A stretch of 5,472 bases of DNA from an uncultured Kroppenstedtia sp. (GTDB taxonomy: Bacteria > Bacillota > Bacilli > Thermoactinomycetales > DSM-45169), in assembly GCA_959600065.1 (NCBI GenBank), contig CAUGKZ010000148.1:1-5472 (forward strand), read 5' to 3'. The notes below the pieces were generated by a model. The model had not been told where the DNA came from. It did no database searches and was given only the letters and a program-made list of their open reading frames with translations. Each line of letters begins with the position of its first letter. The first letter of the stretch is position 1. Shown here piece after piece: positions 1-5,472 of this stretch. Both the position numbers and the translations under genes were made by a program.

Positions 1-681
1 CGGATGTCAGATCTGTTGAACCTGGATCAATTGGCCGGGGTGGAATTGGGACTCTCCTCGGATTCTACGCTTGCCGACCAGATTTTCGAGCTGGAGCGGT
101 TTACTTTTCTCACTAATTCCGATGCCCATTCCCTGCCGAAAATCGGCCGAGAGTACAATGAGCTTTTGCTTGCAGAACCTAGCTTTCAGGAACTGAAGCG
201 GGCTCTTCAGCGCCAACAGGGGCGGCGGGTGTTGGCCAATTACGGACTGGATCCAAAGCTGGGAAAATATCATCGGACGCGTTGTCTCAACTGTGGAGAA
301 TTGCTCATTCCCACAGAGTCCGGTCGCTGTGAGTACTGTGGTAGCACGAAAACGGTGAGGGGGGTGGCAGACCGGATTGAGCAGCTAGCCGACCGTCCGA
401 CCACTCATCCGGCCCACCGGCCTCCCTATATCTATCAGGTGCCCTTGGAGTTTATCCCGAAGCTGGGGCCCAAAACCTTGCAAAAGTTGCTTCAGCGGTT
501 CGGGACGGAAATGGAGATCTTGCATCGGGCCTCCCTGGAGGACATCGCCGAACTGGCCGGGGCATCGGTGGCGACCCAGATCCGCCTCGCCCGGGAACGG
601 CGATTGGAGTTTGAAGAAGGGGGCGGCGGTAGCTACGGCCGGGTAAAAAATCAGGTCGTGGCAGGCCGATTCAAGGAATGA
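1..681 (+). CDS. Endonuclease Q family protein, C-terminal part (5' end outside window)
   Basis: The reading frame is open from base 1 to the TGA at 679-681, so this is the last 226 codons of a longer protein; the family is usually near 400 residues. The end of the PHP metallo-nuclease domain is visible, with the Asp-Ala-His motif (SDAHS, bases 118-132) that usually supplies metal ligands. A four-cysteine zinc-binding element follows (CLNC at 283-294 and CEYC at 328-339). Next is a helix-hairpin-helix-like segment (IPKLGPKTLQKLLQRFG, about 454-504) and the typical Gly-rich ending GGGGSYGRV. Family members with this layout (EndoQ of Thermococcales and some Bacillus; the B. subtilis homologue is YqxK) cut DNA 5' of deaminated bases such as uracil and hypoxanthine. 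That activity is inferred from the family here. The N-terminal half cannot be assessed. The next gene starts 288 bases downstream, so co-transcription is not obvious. Confidence 0.88.
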   Translation, partial: RMSDLLNLDQLAGVELGLSSDSTLADQIFELERFTFLTNSDAHSLPKIGREYNELLLAEPSFQELKRALQRQQGRRVLANYGLDPKLGKYHRTRCLNCGELLIPTESGRCEYCGSTKTVRGVADRIEQLADRPTTHPAHRPPYIYQVPLEFIPKLGPKTLQKLLQRFGTEMEILHRASLEDIAELAGASVATQIRLARERRLEFEEGGGGSYGRVKNQVVAGRFKE

Positions 682-821
682 AGGAACAAGGGATCACCTA
701 TGCTCTCAGGCAAATCGCACCTTGGAAACACGTGGGTCTCGCAATCACTTGGGAAAACACATCCTGACTGTGCAAGAAGGATATAAATCACGGCGTTTCT
801 AAAAGCGTTGTGAAACAGGGA

Positions 822-871
822 GGGTGGGGTTTCAAATGGAGTGATTTTGGCTCTCCAGAACAACCCCATCC
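822..871 (+). other. Strong hairpin in the EndoQ-spoIIM intergenic region
   Basis: GGGTGGGGTT (822-831) pairs along its full length with AACCCCATCC (862-871), with one G-U pair. Inside it a second stem, TGGAG (837-841) with CTCCA (853-857), closes an 11-base loop. No T-run follows on either strand, so it does not look like an ordinary intrinsic terminator. It could protect or process the 3' end of the upstream mRNA, or be a structured leader for spoIIM; the sequence does not decide this. It is the most structured part of the otherwise unassigned 682-969 gap. Confidence 0.5.
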
Positions 872-969
872 CGACCGTCCAAGAAGATTCATGTAAATCG
901 TAGCCTTTCTAGTCTATCTTTCTCCAACCGCTCATAGAGATAGAGAGAGTGGACAAGGAGGGAGTCTAG

Positions 970-1605
970 ATGAGGAAGATGGGCATTCGCCAGACATTGC
1001 GGTTGCATGTGGAGAGCCAGATGTCTCTGTATCTGTTTGTAGGCGTGTTGTTTATGATGGGTGTGATTTTCGGGGCGATCATCGTCAATACCTTGTCCCC
1101 GGTTCAAAAGGAAAATCTCCTCGGCTACCTGGGACACTTTTTCCAGGGGCTGGATCAAAAAGATGCCGCCGATCCCAAGATCGCCTTTCAACACTCGCTA
1201 GGGGGACATTTTAAAACACTAGGACTGATGTGGATCCTGGGCATATCTGTGATTGGGATTCCCTTCGTCTTTGTCCTCATGTTTTTAAAAGGGTTGGTCA
1301 TCGGCTTTACCGTCGGTTTTCTGGTGAACCAGCTCTCCTGGGAGGGACTATGGTTCTCACTGTCTGCGGTGGTGCCGCAAAATTTGTTGGTGGTTCCGGC
1401 ATTGATGGTGGTTGCAGTCAGTGGAACGGCTTTCTCTGTCTTGTTAGCCAAAAATCGCTTGATTCAGCGTAGAGGAAAGATTTATCCGCAATTTTTATCC
1501 TACTCGATCCTGGTGACGTCTATGGCATGCATTCTGGTGGTGGCTTCTCTGTTTGAGGCATATGTCTCTCCTATGCTGATGCGGGTGGCAGTACCTCATC
1601 CTTAA
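970..1605 (+). CDS. spoIIM: Stage II sporulation protein M
   Basis: This 211-residue integral membrane protein is close to the roughly 214 residues of B. subtilis SpoIIM. Hydrophobic segments lie near residues 20-41, 84-105, 107-120, 130-158 and 176-198, giving about five membrane spans. The C-terminal FEAYVSP (195-201) matches the conserved Glu-containing end of the SpoIIM/DUF95 family. In Bacillus, SpoIIM acts in the mother cell with SpoIID and SpoIIP, anchoring the complex that remodels septal peptidoglycan during engulfment. The ATG at 970 has a strong ribosome binding site, AAGGAGGG (955-962), seven bases upstream. An in-frame ATG at 979 is possible but less well spaced. In B. subtilis the gene is driven by sigma-E; I could not find a convincing sigma-E promoter here. 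No terminator is visible between it and fur. Its position directly upstream of fur matches the Bacillus order and supports the call. Confidence 0.93.
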   Translation: MRKMGIRQTLRLHVESQMSLYLFVGVLFMMGVIFGAIIVNTLSPVQKENLLGYLGHFFQGLDQKDAADPKIAFQHSLGGHFKTLGLMWILGISVIGIPFVFVLMFLKGLVIGFTVGFLVNQLSWEGLWFSLSAVVPQNLLVVPALMVVAVSGTAFSVLLAKNRLIQRRGKIYPQFLSYSILVTSMACILVVASLFEAYVSPMLMRVAVPHP

Positions 1606-1609
1606 CAAA

Positions 1610-1624
1610 TTATAATATTTATCA
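1610..1624 (+). promoter_or_regulatory. Candidate Fur/PerR-family operator upstream of fur
   Basis: TTATAATATTTATCA fits the 7-1-7 inverted-repeat pattern of Fur-family operators. It matches the Bacillus PerR box (TTATAATNATTATAA) at 12 of 14 fixed positions and the Fur box (TGATAATNATTATCA) also at 12 of 14. It ends 23 bases before the -35 element of fur. In B. subtilis fur is repressed by PerR, so either regulator is plausible. Confidence 0.5.
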
Positions 1625-1625
1625 A

Positions 1626-1642
1626 ATGATATCTTATATCAT
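1626..1642 (+). promoter_or_regulatory. Perfect 7-3-7 palindrome, second candidate Fur-family operator
   Basis: ATGATAT (1626-1632) and ATATCAT (1636-1642) are a perfect inverted repeat around CTT. The core at 1627-1641 keeps the outer TGATA and TATCA of the Fur box and matches it at 10 of 14 fixed positions. It ends five bases before the -35 hexamer, a position where a bound repressor would block RNA polymerase. Confidence 0.45.
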
Positions 1643-1647
1643 AAGAA

Positions 1648-1677
1648 TTGACTTCCTTGTTCTCCCTCTTCTATAAT
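1648..1677 (+). promoter_or_regulatory. Sigma-A promoter of fur
   Basis: TTGACT (1648-1653) matches the -35 consensus at five of six positions. TATAAT (1672-1677) is a perfect -10, and the spacer is 18 bases. Transcription would start near 1684, leaving a leader of about 23 bases before the fur ATG. It is the best promoter in the window. Confidence 0.85.
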
Positions 1678-1706
1678 GAGATCAGGAGTGCAGGGGGGTG
1701 TTCCAG

Positions 1707-2186
1707 ATGGAAGAGCGAGTAAGACAGATTAAACAGCAGCTTTCTGCTCACAATTACAAGCTGACCCCCCAACGGGAAGCAACGGTCCGTGTTCTGTTGG
1801 AGAACAAAGAGGACCATCTGAGCGCGGAGGATGTCTACCTGTTGGTGAAGGAAAAAGCGCCTGAGATCGGGCTGGCTACAGTATATCGAACACTGGAGCT
1901 CCTCAGCGATCTGCAGATCATCCACAAGTTGAACTTCGGTGACGGTGTCACCCGATATGAATTCCGTGCCGAAGGGGCTGAACATCATCATCATCATCTG
2001 ATCTGCCTGAATTGTGGAGCTGTGGATGAAATCACCGATGACTGGCTGGGTCCGATTGAAAAGCGGGTGGAGGAAGAGTTTAACTTTCAGATTGTGGATC
2101 ACCGACTGACTTTTCACGGGGTCTGTCATCGGTGCAAAGACCAAGTTGAAGATCCCAAAAAACTAGTGGGTTCCAAGGTGACGTGA
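1707..2186 (+). CDS. fur: Ferric uptake regulator Fur
   Basis: This 159-residue protein is a Fur-family metal-dependent repressor. The N-terminal winged helix contains [16 protein letters not shown] (18-33), [14 protein letters not shown] (37-50) and the recognition-helix region [13 protein letters not shown] (54-66), nearly identical to B. subtilis Fur as I recall it. The dimerisation and metal-binding domain has a five-histidine run (93-97), CLNC (100-103) and CHRC (140-143); the two CxxC pairs would hold a structural zinc. With Fe(II) bound, Fur represses iron uptake genes. I chose the ATG at 1707 because the product then aligns with known Fur N-termini and AGGGGGG (1692-1698) lies eight bases upstream. 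A GTG at 1698 preceded by AGGAG would add three residues. Upstream operators suggest control by Fur or PerR. Fur rather than PerR or Zur rests on overall similarity and on location after spoIIM. Confidence 0.93.
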   Translation: MEERVRQIKQQLSAHNYKLTPQREATVRVLLENKEDHLSAEDVYLLVKEKAPEIGLATVYRTLELLSDLQIIHKLNFGDGVTRYEFRAEGAEHHHHHLICLNCGAVDEITDDWLGPIEKRVEEEFNFQIVDHRLTFHGVCHRCKDQVEDPKKLVGSKVT

Positions 2187-2211
2187 GATCCGGGATGATC
2201 TCGCGTTTTTT
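2182..2211 (+). terminator. Intrinsic terminator of fur
   Basis: CGTGAGATC (2182-2190) pairs with GATCTCGCG (2197-2205) over nine pairs with one G-U, around a six-base loop, and is followed by six T residues (2206-2211). The fur stop codon TGA (2184-2186) lies inside the left arm, so the terminator begins within the gene. It should separate fur from ald. Confidence 0.9.
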
Positions 2212-2246
2212 GTTGAACAAAGGCGGTATGAAGTGGGATTGTCAAG

Positions 2247-2255
2247 TGGTATGAT
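2247..2255 (+). promoter_or_regulatory. Candidate extended -10 promoter of ald
   Basis: TGGTATGAT is an extended -10 element (TG, one base, then TATGAT, five of six matches to TATAAT). No good -35 hexamer is found at 16-18 bases upstream, which extended -10 promoters can tolerate. It lies after the fur terminator and 25 bases before the ald ATG, the only plausible place for an ald promoter in this 94-base gap. Confidence 0.5.
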
Positions 2256-2280
2256 AGGGTTGGAAAAGGAGGAGTGTATC

Positions 2281-3414
2281 ATGATTATTGGAGTTCCAAA
2301 AGAAATTAAAGACAACGAAAACCGGGTCGCGATCTCTCCTGCGGGAGTGGACGCACTGGTGGGAGCCGGACACCAGGTTCTGATCCAAAAGGGGGCTGGC
2401 AATGGTAGCGGTTTCCCAGACGAGGATTTTTCGGAGCATGGAGCCAAAATCATGGACAGCGCGGAAGGAGTATGGGGTTCTGCGGATATGATCCTGAAAG
2501 TGAAAGAACCCCAAGCATCAGAGTTCCAATATTTCCGTGAAGGATTGATCCTCTTTACTTATCTTCACTTGGCCCCGGAGCCGGAATTAACCCGGGCTCT
2601 GATGGAGAACAAAGTAACCGCCATCGCCTATGAAACGATTCAGTTGGATAACGGGGCGCTCCCCTTGCTGACTCCCATGTCGGAAGTGGCGGGGCGGATG
2701 TCGGTTCAAGTCGGAGCGCAGTTCCTGGAAAAACCGAAGGGTGGAAAAGGGGTTCTGCTCGGCGGGGTTCCGGGAGTTCTGCCCGGTGAGGTGGTCATCA
2801 TCGGAGGTGGTATCGTCGGCACGAACGCTGCCAAGATCGCTTTGGGTCTCGGAGCTAATGTGACGATTATCGACCTCAACCCCGACCGTCTGCGGCAACT
2901 GGATGATATTTTCCATGGACAGGTCCGAACCTTGATGTCCAATCCCTTCAATATCGGACAAGCCGCTAAAAAAGCGGACCTGCTGATCGGAGCGGTCCTG
3001 ATTCCGGGGCGGCGCGCTCCGCGTCTGGTGACGGAAGAGATGGTCCAAGAGATGAGCCCAGGATCTGTGATCGTGGATGTGGCCATCGACCAGGGCGGTT
3101 CTATCGCCACCAGTGACCGGGTGACCACCCACAGCAACCCCACCTATGTCAAGCATGGTGTGGTTCATTACGCTGTGGCCAACATCCCGGGAGCGGTGGC
3201 CCGCACATCCACTTATGCACTTACCAATGTGACCATGCCCTACGCAGTGCAGATCGCCAACGAGGGATTGGAAAAATCTCTACAGAAAAACCGTCCTCTT
3301 GCCCGAGGGATCAATGTGATGGATGGGGTGGTCACCTATCAAGCGGTTGCGGAGGATTTGAAGCTTCCCTATCGATCCCTGGATGATCTGATGGGTCAGC
3401 CGATTCTGGGATAA
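2281..3414 (+). CDS. ald: Alanine dehydrogenase
   Basis: The 377-residue product matches the usual family length (378 in B. subtilis). Alanine dehydrogenase catalyses the reversible NAD-dependent oxidation of L-alanine to pyruvate and ammonium in the cytoplasm. The expected residues fall at their family positions: Arg15, Lys75 (ILKVKEP) and His96 ([11 protein letters not shown]) for substrate binding and catalysis, the Rossmann motif [12 protein letters not shown] (173-184), Asp198 (IIDLN) for the NAD ribose, and Asp270 (DVAIDQGG). The frame is open upstream to 2233, but ATG 2281 gives the canonical start [10 protein letters not shown] and has AAAAGGAGG (2264-2272) eight bases upstream. In B. 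subtilis ald is also spoVN and helps sporulation by using alanine as carbon and energy source. Here it sits between fur and yqzK, not a Bacillus arrangement. It probably has its own promoter, and no T-run terminator follows it. Confidence 0.96.
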   Translation: MIIGVPKEIKDNENRVAISPAGVDALVGAGHQVLIQKGAGNGSGFPDEDFSEHGAKIMDSAEGVWGSADMILKVKEPQASEFQYFREGLILFTYLHLAPEPELTRALMENKVTAIAYETIQLDNGALPLLTPMSEVAGRMSVQVGAQFLEKPKGGKGVLLGGVPGVLPGEVVIIGGGIVGTNAAKIALGLGANVTIIDLNPDRLRQLDDIFHGQVRTLMSNPFNIGQAAKKADLLIGAVLIPGRRAPRLVTEEMVQEMSPGSVIVDVAIDQGGSIATSDRVTTHSNPTYVKHGVVHYAVANIPGAVARTSTYALTNVTMPYAVQIANEGLEKSLQKNRPLARGINVMDGVVTYQAVAEDLKLPYRSLDDLMGQPILG

Positions 3415-3433
3415 AGTAAACATAGGAATCCCC

Positions 3434-3470
3434 CCTTTCCCATAAGATAAAGGTAACGAGGTGGGAAAGG
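3434..3470 (+). promoter_or_regulatory. Inverted repeat covering the yqzK ribosome binding site
   Basis: CCTTTCCCA (3434-3442) is perfectly complementary to TGGGAAAGG (3462-3470), with a 19-base loop. The best ribosome binding site for yqzK, AAAGGA (3466-3471), lies almost entirely in the 3' arm, eight bases before the ATG at 3480. The 5' arm thus acts as an anti-Shine-Dalgarno sequence. There is no T-run, so it is not an intrinsic terminator. Translational control of yqzK, or damped reinitiation after ald, is an inference. Confidence 0.5.
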
Positions 3471-3479
3471 ACGAGGTCG

Positions 3480-3722
3480 ATGATCATCTCGCTCCGCCGG
3501 TTGGCGGCATGGGCCAAGTTTTTGATCCTGTTTGTGATCCTGACTCTGATTTTATACCAGGCGATCGCCATCCTGTCCCAATGGATGCTACCCACCCATC
3601 GGTATGGGGAGCCGAGGGGACGAGCGGTCAAAGTGATGGCACCCTTGGAAGAGCCGGGGCGACGGGGGGATATAGCTGATATAAAAGAGCGCCTCCGTAT
3701 GTTTTATTGGCTGGGCGAATAA
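3480..3722 (+). CDS. yqzK: DUF4227 small membrane protein (YqzK-like)
   Basis: This 80-residue protein has a basic N-terminus (SLRRLAAWAK, 4-13), a single membrane span (about 13-34, FLILFVILTLILYQAIAIL) and a soluble tail with a proline/arginine-rich stretch ending in ADIKERLRMFYWLGE. Size, topology and the C-terminal RLRMFYWLGE pattern fit the DUF4227/YqzK family, which has no established function. In Bacillus the gene lies between fur and xerD/ripX; here it follows ald by 65 bases and is followed directly by deoB. The ATG at 3480 is supported by AAAGGA eight bases upstream, although that site can be hidden in a hairpin. A GTG-initiated frame overlapping it from 3461 is glycine- and aspartate-rich and lacks family similarity, so I discarded it. 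With no terminator visible after ald, yqzK may be read from the ald transcript. Confidence 0.8.
   Translation: MIISLRRLAAWAKFLILFVILTLILYQAIAILSQWMLPTHRYGEPRGRAVKVMAPLEEPGRRGDIADIKERLRMFYWLGE
3677..3685 (+). promoter_or_regulatory. Weak candidate extended -10 promoter for deoB-punA inside yqzK
   Basis: TGATATAAA has the TG-N of an extended -10 and matches TATAAT at five of six positions. There is no -35 element at a suitable distance. If used, transcription would start near 3692, upstream of the terminator at 3732-3762, so that terminator would lie in the deoB leader. The evidence is one motif only. Confidence 0.25.
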
Positions 3723-3731
3723 TCCTTTTCA

Positions 3732-3762
3732 CCGCTTGGGGATGCCTTGAGCGGGCTTTTTT
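3732..3762 (+). terminator. Intrinsic terminator between yqzK and deoB
   Basis: CCGCTT (3732-3737) pairs with GAGCGG (3749-3754); the stem can continue inward through two G-U pairs and two G-C pairs (3738-3741 with 3745-3748) to a three-base loop. Six T residues follow (3757-3762). It starts ten bases after the yqzK stop and ends 27 bases before the deoB start, leaving no room for a full promoter plus leader downstream of it. It may therefore be partly read through. Confidence 0.75.
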
Positions 3763-3789
3763 GTGAGACAGTGGATAGGGGTGAGACAT

Positions 3790-4977
3790 GTGCAGAGATT
3801 TGATCGAATCGTTTTAGTCGTGTTGGACAGTGTAGGCATCGGAGCCTTGCCCGATGCGAAACAGTTTGGGGATGAGGGTGTTCACACCATGGGCCATATT
3901 GCTGAAGCAAGGGGGCTGCATCTTCCTCATCTCGCAGAGTGGGGGTTGTCCAATATTGAACCGATCCCGGGAATCGAGCCGGCAGACAAGCCCCGAGCCC
4001 ATTTTGGAAAGATGGCGGAGGTTTCCGCAGGTAAAGATACAACGAATGGGCATTGGGAGTTGATGGGTGTACATACATCGACCCCCTTTAAAACGTATCC
4101 CGAGGGTTTCCCTGATGAATTGATCCAAGCCTTTGAACAACGGATTGGGCGCAAGGTACTGGGAAATAAACCGGCCTCGGGAACGGCGATCATCGAGGAA
4201 TTGGGAGAGAAACAGATGGAGTCAGGGGACGTGATCGTCTATACATCGGCGGACAGTGTTTTTCAGATTGCCGCCCATGAAGAAGTGATCCCCTTGGATG
4301 AGTTGTACCGAATCTGTGAGGTGGCACGGGAACTGACCATGGATGAACGGTTTGCCGTGGTCCGGGTGATCGCCCGCCCCTTCGTCGGCCAGCCGGGGAG
4401 TTTTGTACGAACCGCTCATCGAAAGGATTATTCCGTTAAACCGCCGCGACCGACGGTGATGAACTTTTTGCAACAGGCGGGTCTGGATACGATTGCGATC
4501 GGAAAAATATCGGATATTTACGCCGGTGAGGGGATCACCCGCTCGATTAAAACGGAAAACAACATGGACGGGGTGGACAAACTGTTGGGGATTCTGAAGG
4601 AATCCTGGACCGGGTTGTCTTTTATCAATCTGGTCGATTTCGATTCCAAATATGGACATCGGCGGGATCCAGAGGGATACGGACAGGCTTTGGAAGATTT
4701 CGATCGACGGTTGCCAGAGATTATGGAGTTGATCCGCCCTTCCGATCTTCTGATCATCACGGCGGATCACGGAAATGATCCCACCTACACCGGAACGGAT
4801 CATACTCGGGAATATGTCCCCCTCTTTGTCTGGGGGCCGTTGTTAGAGGAGGCGGGTCACTCCCTGGGGGTAAGGAAGACTTTTTCTGATGTGGGGGCCA
4901 CGATAGCGGACAATTTTGGAGTGCAGATGCCGGAATATGGAACTTCATTTCTGCCCCAATTATCATACCGAGGGTAA
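3790..4977 (+). CDS. deoB: Phosphopentomutase
   Basis: The 395-residue protein matches the family length (394 in B. subtilis Drm). It interconverts ribose-1-phosphate or 2-deoxyribose-1-phosphate and the 5-phosphates, linking nucleoside breakdown to central metabolism. It belongs to the alkaline phosphatase superfamily with two Mn ions. The metal ligands are all visible: Asp13 (VLDSVGIG), Asp285 and His290 (DFDSKYGH), Asp326 and His327 (ITADHGND) and His338 (TDHTRE). Thr85 in KDTTNGHWE is the residue that carries the phosphoryl group. I chose the GTG at 3790 because AGGGGTGA (3777-3784) sits five bases upstream and the product starts [10 protein letters not shown] as in relatives; the in-frame GTGs at 3763 and 3781 lack a suitable site. 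An out-of-frame ATG (3788-3790) overlaps this GTG and opens only nine codons. A terminator lies just upstream, and punA follows after 16 bases. Confidence 0.96.
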   Translation: MQRFDRIVLVVLDSVGIGALPDAKQFGDEGVHTMGHIAEARGLHLPHLAEWGLSNIEPIPGIEPADKPRAHFGKMAEVSAGKDTTNGHWELMGVHTSTPFKTYPEGFPDELIQAFEQRIGRKVLGNKPASGTAIIEELGEKQMESGDVIVYTSADSVFQIAAHEEVIPLDELYRICEVARELTMDERFAVVRVIARPFVGQPGSFVRTAHRKDYSVKPPRPTVMNFLQQAGLDTIAIGKISDIYAGEGITRSIKTENNMDGVDKLLGILKESWTGLSFINLVDFDSKYGHRRDPEGYGQALEDFDRRLPEIMELIRPSDLLIITADHGNDPTYTGTDHTREYVPLFVWGPLLEEAGHSLGVRKTFSDVGATIADNFGVQMPEYGTSFLPQLSYRG

Positions 4978-4993
4978 GGGAGAGGGGATCTAG

Positions 4994-5472
4994 ATGGAAT
5001 CGATGCTACGAAAAACGGAGCAGGCCGCACAGGTGATCCGGGAAAAAATCACAGAGGAACCGAAGATCGGTTTGGTCCTCGGTTCTGGACTGGGAATTCT
5101 GGCGGAGGAGATCGAGGGGCCCGAAACCGTCGATTATGGAGAGATTCCCCATTTTCCCGTGTCAACCGTGGAAGGTCATGCCGGGCGGCTAGTAGTAGGA
5201 AGACTGGAATCTCAGCCGGTGGTGACGATGCAAGGAAGGTTTCATTATTATGAAGGATATGGGATGCAGGAGGTCACCTTTCCGATCCGGGTGATGAAAG
5301 CCTTAGGTGTGGAGACGCTGATCGTCACCAACGCCGCCGGTGGGATTCATACTGATTTTGAGGCGGGGGACCTGATGTTGATCCGGGATCATCTCAACCT
5401 GATGTTTACCAATCCCCTGATGGGTCCCAACCATTCTGAATGGGGGGTTCGGTTTCCCGATATGTCAGAGGC
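4994..5472 (+). CDS. punA: Purine nucleoside phosphorylase (3' end outside window)
   Basis: The frame is open from the ATG at 4994 to the window edge, giving 159 complete codons of a protein usually about 270 residues long. It cleaves purine (deoxy)nucleosides with phosphate to the free base and (deoxy)ribose-1-phosphate, the substrate of the preceding phosphopentomutase. The trimeric PNP signatures are present: VLGSGLG (28-34, phosphate-binding Ser31), VEGHAG with His62, QGRFHYYEGY with Arg82, His84 and Glu87, TNAAGG (112-117), and FTNPLMGPN followed by RFPDMSE. Each is offset two positions from human PNP numbering. The ribosome binding site AGAGGGG (4981-4987) is six bases before the ATG; an ATG at 5003 is less well placed. 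The 16-base gap from deoB, without promoter or terminator, indicates a deoB-punA operon, as in B. subtilis drm-pupG. The Bacillus name for this gene is pupG (formerly deoD/punA). Confidence 0.95.
   Translation, partial: MESMLRKTEQAAQVIREKITEEPKIGLVLGSGLGILAEEIEGPETVDYGEIPHFPVSTVEGHAGRLVVGRLESQPVVTMQGRFHYYEGYGMQEVTFPIRVMKALGVETLIVTNAAGGIHTDFEAGDLMLIRDHLNLMFTNPLMGPNHSEWGVRFPDMSE

Noticed and set aside
651..869. 72-codon minus-strand ORF across the EndoQ-spoIIM gap
   Set aside because: It runs into the end of the EndoQ gene and through the 822-871 hairpin, has no clear ribosome binding site, and looks like random translation.
933..941. CATAGAGAT as a sigma-E -10 element for spoIIM
   Set aside because: It partly resembles the sigma-E -10 pattern and a sigma-E promoter is expected from B. 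subtilis, but no acceptable -35 partner lies 13-15 bases upstream.
1671..2144. 157-codon minus-strand ORF opposite fur
   Set aside because: It overlaps the strongly supported fur gene, has a methionine run that simply mirrors the CAT repeat, and shows no recognisable domain or ribosome binding site.
2587..3168. 193-codon minus-strand ORF opposite ald (and a second at 2706-3143)
   Set aside because: Both are antisense shadows of a well-conserved enzyme, with composition typical of reverse-frame translation and no domain signature.
3461..3679. 72-codon plus-strand GTG ORF overlapping yqzK
   Set aside because: The yqzK frame has a membrane segment, family-like C-terminus and proper start; this overlapping frame has none of these.
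3747..3777. Sigma-A promoter directly before deoB (TTGAGC with TGGATA)
   Set aside because: The -10 match is poor, the spacer is long, and the start point would fall within a few bases of the deoB start, leaving the ribosome binding site untranscribed.
4222..4803. 193-codon minus-strand ORF opposite deoB
   Set aside because: It lies entirely within deoB, whose metal-ligand motifs are all intact; the antisense protein has no family features.

Overview
The window reads as chromosomal core DNA of a spore-forming Gram-positive bacterium of the Bacillales. The evidence is a SpoIIM-Fur-DUF4227-DeoB-PunA block that matches the Bacillus subtilis spoIIM/fur/yqzK/drm/pupG neighbourhood, strong AGGAGG-type ribosome binding sites, and intrinsic terminators. 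The moderately GC-rich codon use and the protein divergence from Bacillus suggest a Thermoactinomycetaceae-like lineage, but that placement is an impression, not a demonstration. All genes lie on the + strand.

Layout. Bases 1-681 hold the C-terminal part of an endonuclease Q family (PHP-domain) DNA repair nuclease whose start lies outside the window. Bases 682-969 have no convincing gene; they contain a strong hairpin (822-871), a short stretch resembling the 3' half of a glycine riboswitch, and one possible 28-codon ORF. spoIIM (970-1605) encodes the sporulation membrane protein. A 101-base intergenic region then carries a clear sigma-A promoter and two adjacent Fur/PerR-like operators ahead of fur (1707-2186). 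An intrinsic terminator overlaps the fur stop codon. ald (2281-3414), alanine dehydrogenase, has its own extended -10 promoter candidate. A 9-bp inverted repeat whose 3' arm contains the likely ribosome binding site precedes yqzK (3480-3722, DUF4227 small membrane protein). An intrinsic terminator separates yqzK from deoB (3790-4977, phosphopentomutase), which is followed after 16 bases by punA (4994 to window end, purine nucleoside phosphorylase, truncated by the window edge).

How the genes fit together. PunA releases ribose-1-phosphate or deoxyribose-1-phosphate from purine nucleosides and DeoB isomerises these to the 5-phosphates, so the last two genes form a nucleoside salvage operon. SpoIIM and Ald both have known roles in Bacillus sporulation (ald is also called spoVN in B. 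subtilis). Fur controls iron homeostasis and probably its own promoter.

Compared with the B. subtilis arrangement two things stand out: ald sits between fur and yqzK, and the xerD/ripX recombinase gene normally found between yqzK and deoB is absent, its place taken by a 67-base gap with a terminator. I found no mobile element, CRISPR array, tRNA or rRNA, and nothing that amounts to a new biological system; the more interesting signals are regulatory.
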